Assembly: GCA_013393545.1 (NCBI GenBank)
Contig: JABXHG010000513.1
Coordinates: forward strand, 1 to 7,529
DNA: 7,529 nt
Reading direction: 5' to 3'
DNA from: Alteromonadaceae bacterium
GTDB taxonomy: Bacteria; Pseudomonadota; Gammaproteobacteria; Pseudomonadales; Oleiphilaceae
The position numbers and the translations under genes are program-made. Under the pieces are notes generated by a model. That model was not told the DNA's origin, ran no database searches, and was given only the letters and a program-made list of their open reading frames with translations. Below are positions 6,440-7,529 of the stretch, piece after piece; position 1 is the first letter of the stretch, and each line of letters opens with the position of its first letter.

Positions 6440-7246
6440 TTACAAAATATCTAACTTAATCCTATCAAACTTTAAGATCAGCTTACCAATGCAATAATAC
6501 CTTCCACTTTTAAGAACGCTTAGCTTTCTCTCTGCAATGGGTTTAATATTATCAGGAATGCAACCCCAATGTTTTTTATACAAGGCCTCATAGGCTAAAT
6601 AGTTTGAATATTTAGATGTTATTCGCTCAGAATCATGCCCTACATCCATAACGTAACTCCGTAAATTAGCTCTTAGTGCAGGGCCGTACTTTTCAATTAA
6701 CCTCAACCATAAGTCCTGATCCTGTAACTTACGAAGGTTAGGATCAAAACCACCAACGCCACGAATTCGCTCTAACGTTGTAAATACCTGATTTCCAGCC
6801 TGGTTCTCTAACACCATGTCTTTTAAATTTAAAACCTTGCCACTCAAAAACCTTTTCTTCAACTTTCTACCTTTCTTAATAAAGAAATTATCACATAAAA
6901 ACGAGTAGCCAGGATCGAACTTATTTAAAAGCTGAACCAACCGATCTTTAAGAAAGTAGTCATCATCATCTAATCCGGTATAAAAAACACCAGAAGCATA
7001 TTTTATACCATAATTCCTACAAACATTAGATCCCGAATTTTTATTCATTCGAATAACTTTAACATTAGCAAATTCCCGTGCTTCATATTTTTTTAAAACA
7101 TCTTTCGTCATAACATCCGTAGAACAATCATCGACGATCAAAATTTCAAATGATTTATAACTTTGAGAAAGAACGCTCTGAACTGCACGGTCTAAAAGCA
7201 CTCCGCGATTGAAGCTAGTGATTATAACGCTAATCAGGTCTTCCAT
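6440..7246 (-). CDS. GT2-family (GT-A) glycosyltransferase
   Basis: A 268-residue inverting GT-A glycosyltransferase, probably cytoplasmic and membrane-associated, adding one sugar to the repeat unit. Seen: ISVIITSFNRGVLLDRAVQS at 5-24, the family's first beta strand and helix; the nucleotide-binding acidic pair in EILIVDDCSTD at 34-44 (Asp39-Asp40); NSGSNVCRNYGIKYASG at 70-86; the metal-binding DXD region GLDDDDYF at 91-98; and GVGGFDPNLRKLQDQDLWLRL at 163-183, which carries the catalytic-base acidic pair (usually ED, here QD at 177-178). There are no membrane helices, so it is not a polymer synthase. Donor and acceptor are unknown. ATG at 7246 has no Shine-Dalgarno; upstream bases are AT-rich (TAAATAATATATCT). 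This is the first gene of the visible operon, and a transposase remnant lies 104 bases upstream. AT-rich like the two genes after it. Confidence 0.92.
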   Translation of the reverse strand: MEDLISVIITSFNRGVLLDRAVQSVLSQSYKSFEILIVDDCSTDVMTKDVLKKYEAREFANVKVIRMNKNSGSNVCRNYGIKYASGVFYTGLDDDDYFLKDRLVQLLNKFDPGYSFLCDNFFIKKGRKLKKRFLSGKVLNLKDMVLENQAGNQVFTTLERIRGVGGFDPNLRKLQDQDLWLRLIEKYGPALRANLRSYVMDVGHDSERITSKYSNYLAYEALYKKHWGCIPDNIKPIAERKLSVLKSGRYYCIGKLILKFDRIKLDIL

Positions 7247-7268
7247 AGATATATTATTTATCAGTTAA

Positions 7269-7289
7269 GGAAACTCTGAATAAGTCTCC
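7269..7289 (-). other. Imperfect inverted repeat between the transposase and the GT2 gene; candidate end region of the insertion sequence
   Basis: On the minus strand GGAGACT and AGTTTCC can form a 7-bp stem with one G-U pair around a 7-base loop. It lies where GC-richer, transposase-linked DNA changes to AT-rich operon DNA, so the insertion boundary is probably within or near it. No U-run follows, so a terminator is not supported. The other end of the element is outside the window, so the terminal repeats cannot be matched. Confidence 0.3.
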
Positions 7290-7349
7290 AAGATCAAAGA
7301 CAATGCGGCCATCGGTGTTTTTCAAGACAGTTGGCACTGATTTCTCTGT

Positions 7350-7529
7350 TTAAGCGACGTCTTTCTCTGCCGCTCTCTTTTCCGGATTCAATGTTGTTGA
7401 GTCAACGGGCTCACAATTCCTGATGGGGCGACGGCCCCATCGGCCTGGAGTTCTCTTTTTCGCCTGCTCCAGAACCCGCTGACGCTGGGCGAGGATAGCG
7501 GCATCCTCACCACTGTGGCGCTCATGCGG
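7350..7529 (-). CDS. Transposase C-terminal fragment, integrase-core type, probably IS3-like (cut by the window edge)
   Basis: The frame is open from the right edge to a TAA at 7350-7352 and encodes 59 residues, beginning PHERHSGEDAAILAQRQRVL and ending RAAEKDVA. The arrangement of a basic RHSGEDAAILAQRQRVLEQA helix, then KKRTPGRWGRRPIRN, then TLNPEKR resembles the tail after the DDE integrase core in IS3-type OrfB transposases, whose tails often read R-N-W-x-P...LNPE; here the Trp is Cys. The D-D-E catalytic residues would be upstream, outside the window, so activity cannot be judged. The coding is GC-richer than the adjacent operon, consistent with a separate origin. It is co-oriented with the operon. 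The family assignment rests on remembered tail patterns only. Confidence 0.6.
   Translation of the reverse strand, partial: PHERHSGEDAAILAQRQRVLEQAKKRTPGRWGRRPIRNCEPVDSTTLNPEKRAAEKDVA
7422..7441 (-). repeat. Perfect 8-bp inverted repeat with 4-base loop inside the transposase coding region
   Basis: GATGGGGC at 7422-7429 and GCCCCATC at 7434-7441 form a perfect GC-rich stem around four bases. It lies within codons for the WGRRPI segment of the transposase tail. It may be only codon constraint, or an mRNA hairpin; no U-run follows in either direction. Confidence 0.5.

Larger units (their letters stand above)
7247..7529 (-). mobile_element. Terminal part of an insertion sequence upstream of the polysaccharide operon (left boundary approximate)
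   Basis: This joins the transposase C-terminal coding region (7350-7529) with the following stretch to the GT2 start. The true element end is probably near 7265-7290, where base composition falls sharply and a small inverted repeat sits. Neither a target duplication nor a second terminal repeat can be tested, because the rest of the element lies outside the window. The element reaches almost to the GT2 start codon, so it probably replaced or displaced the original upstream sequence. Confidence 0.5.

Noticed and set aside
7247..7281. Possible promoter in front of the GT2 gene (TTCAGA, 18-base gap, TAATAT)
   Set aside because: The -10 match is poor, and the implied transcription start would fall at the ATG itself, giving an almost leaderless message. 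Not enough to call, though a hybrid promoter from the element end cannot be excluded.
1..7529. CRISPR array, tRNA or rRNA genes
   Set aside because: No regularly spaced direct repeats, and no tRNA cloverleaf or rRNA-like segment recognised on either strand.

Overview
The window reads as one stretch of a Gram-negative, probably gammaproteobacterial, cell-surface polysaccharide (O-antigen or capsule) biosynthesis locus. All supported genes lie on the minus strand, so transcription runs from the right edge to the left. The gammaproteobacterial guess rests on the close resemblance of the UDP-glucose dehydrogenase to the E. coli-type short Ugd. The PAPS sulfotransferase makes a marine or saline lifestyle plausible, but no genus can be named from the sequence.

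Layout in transcription order: (1) at the right edge, the C-terminal end of an integrase-core transposase (7350-7529) and a short non-coding stretch holding a small hairpin; (2) an AT-rich block with a GT2 glycosyltransferase (6440-7246), a HAD-type phosphatase (5761-6429) and a polytopic membrane protein that looks like a divergent UbiA-type prenyltransferase (4961-5764); (3) a GC-richer block with a GT4 glycosyltransferase (3812-4936), a sulfotransferase (2955-3812), a PglC-type monotopic phosphoglycosyl transferase (2342-2968), a DegT-family PLP aminotransferase (1163-2341), a small VanZ-like membrane protein (about 798-1166) and the first 248 codons of UDP-glucose 6-dehydrogenase (1-745). 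Genes are packed with overlaps of 1, 4 and 14 bases or gaps of 0 to about 50 bases, as in a single operon.

How they could work together: the aminotransferase makes an amino-sugar nucleotide. The phosphoglycosyl transferase loads a sugar phosphate onto undecaprenyl phosphate. The GT4 and GT2 enzymes extend the chain. Ugd supplies UDP-glucuronate, and the sulfotransferase probably adds sulfate to the glycan. The HAD plus UbiA-like pair may make or dephosphorylate a lipid-linked pentose-type donor, by analogy with decaprenylphosphoryl-ribose synthesis; this is inference. No Wzx flippase, Wzy polymerase, NDP-sugar dehydratase or acetyltransferase is visible.

The points most worth a second look are the HAD/UbiA-like pair, the sharp base-composition change near 4940, the embedded sulfotransferase, the transposase remnant directly upstream of the first gene, and a set of odd substitutions in conserved positions of Ugd close to the window edge.
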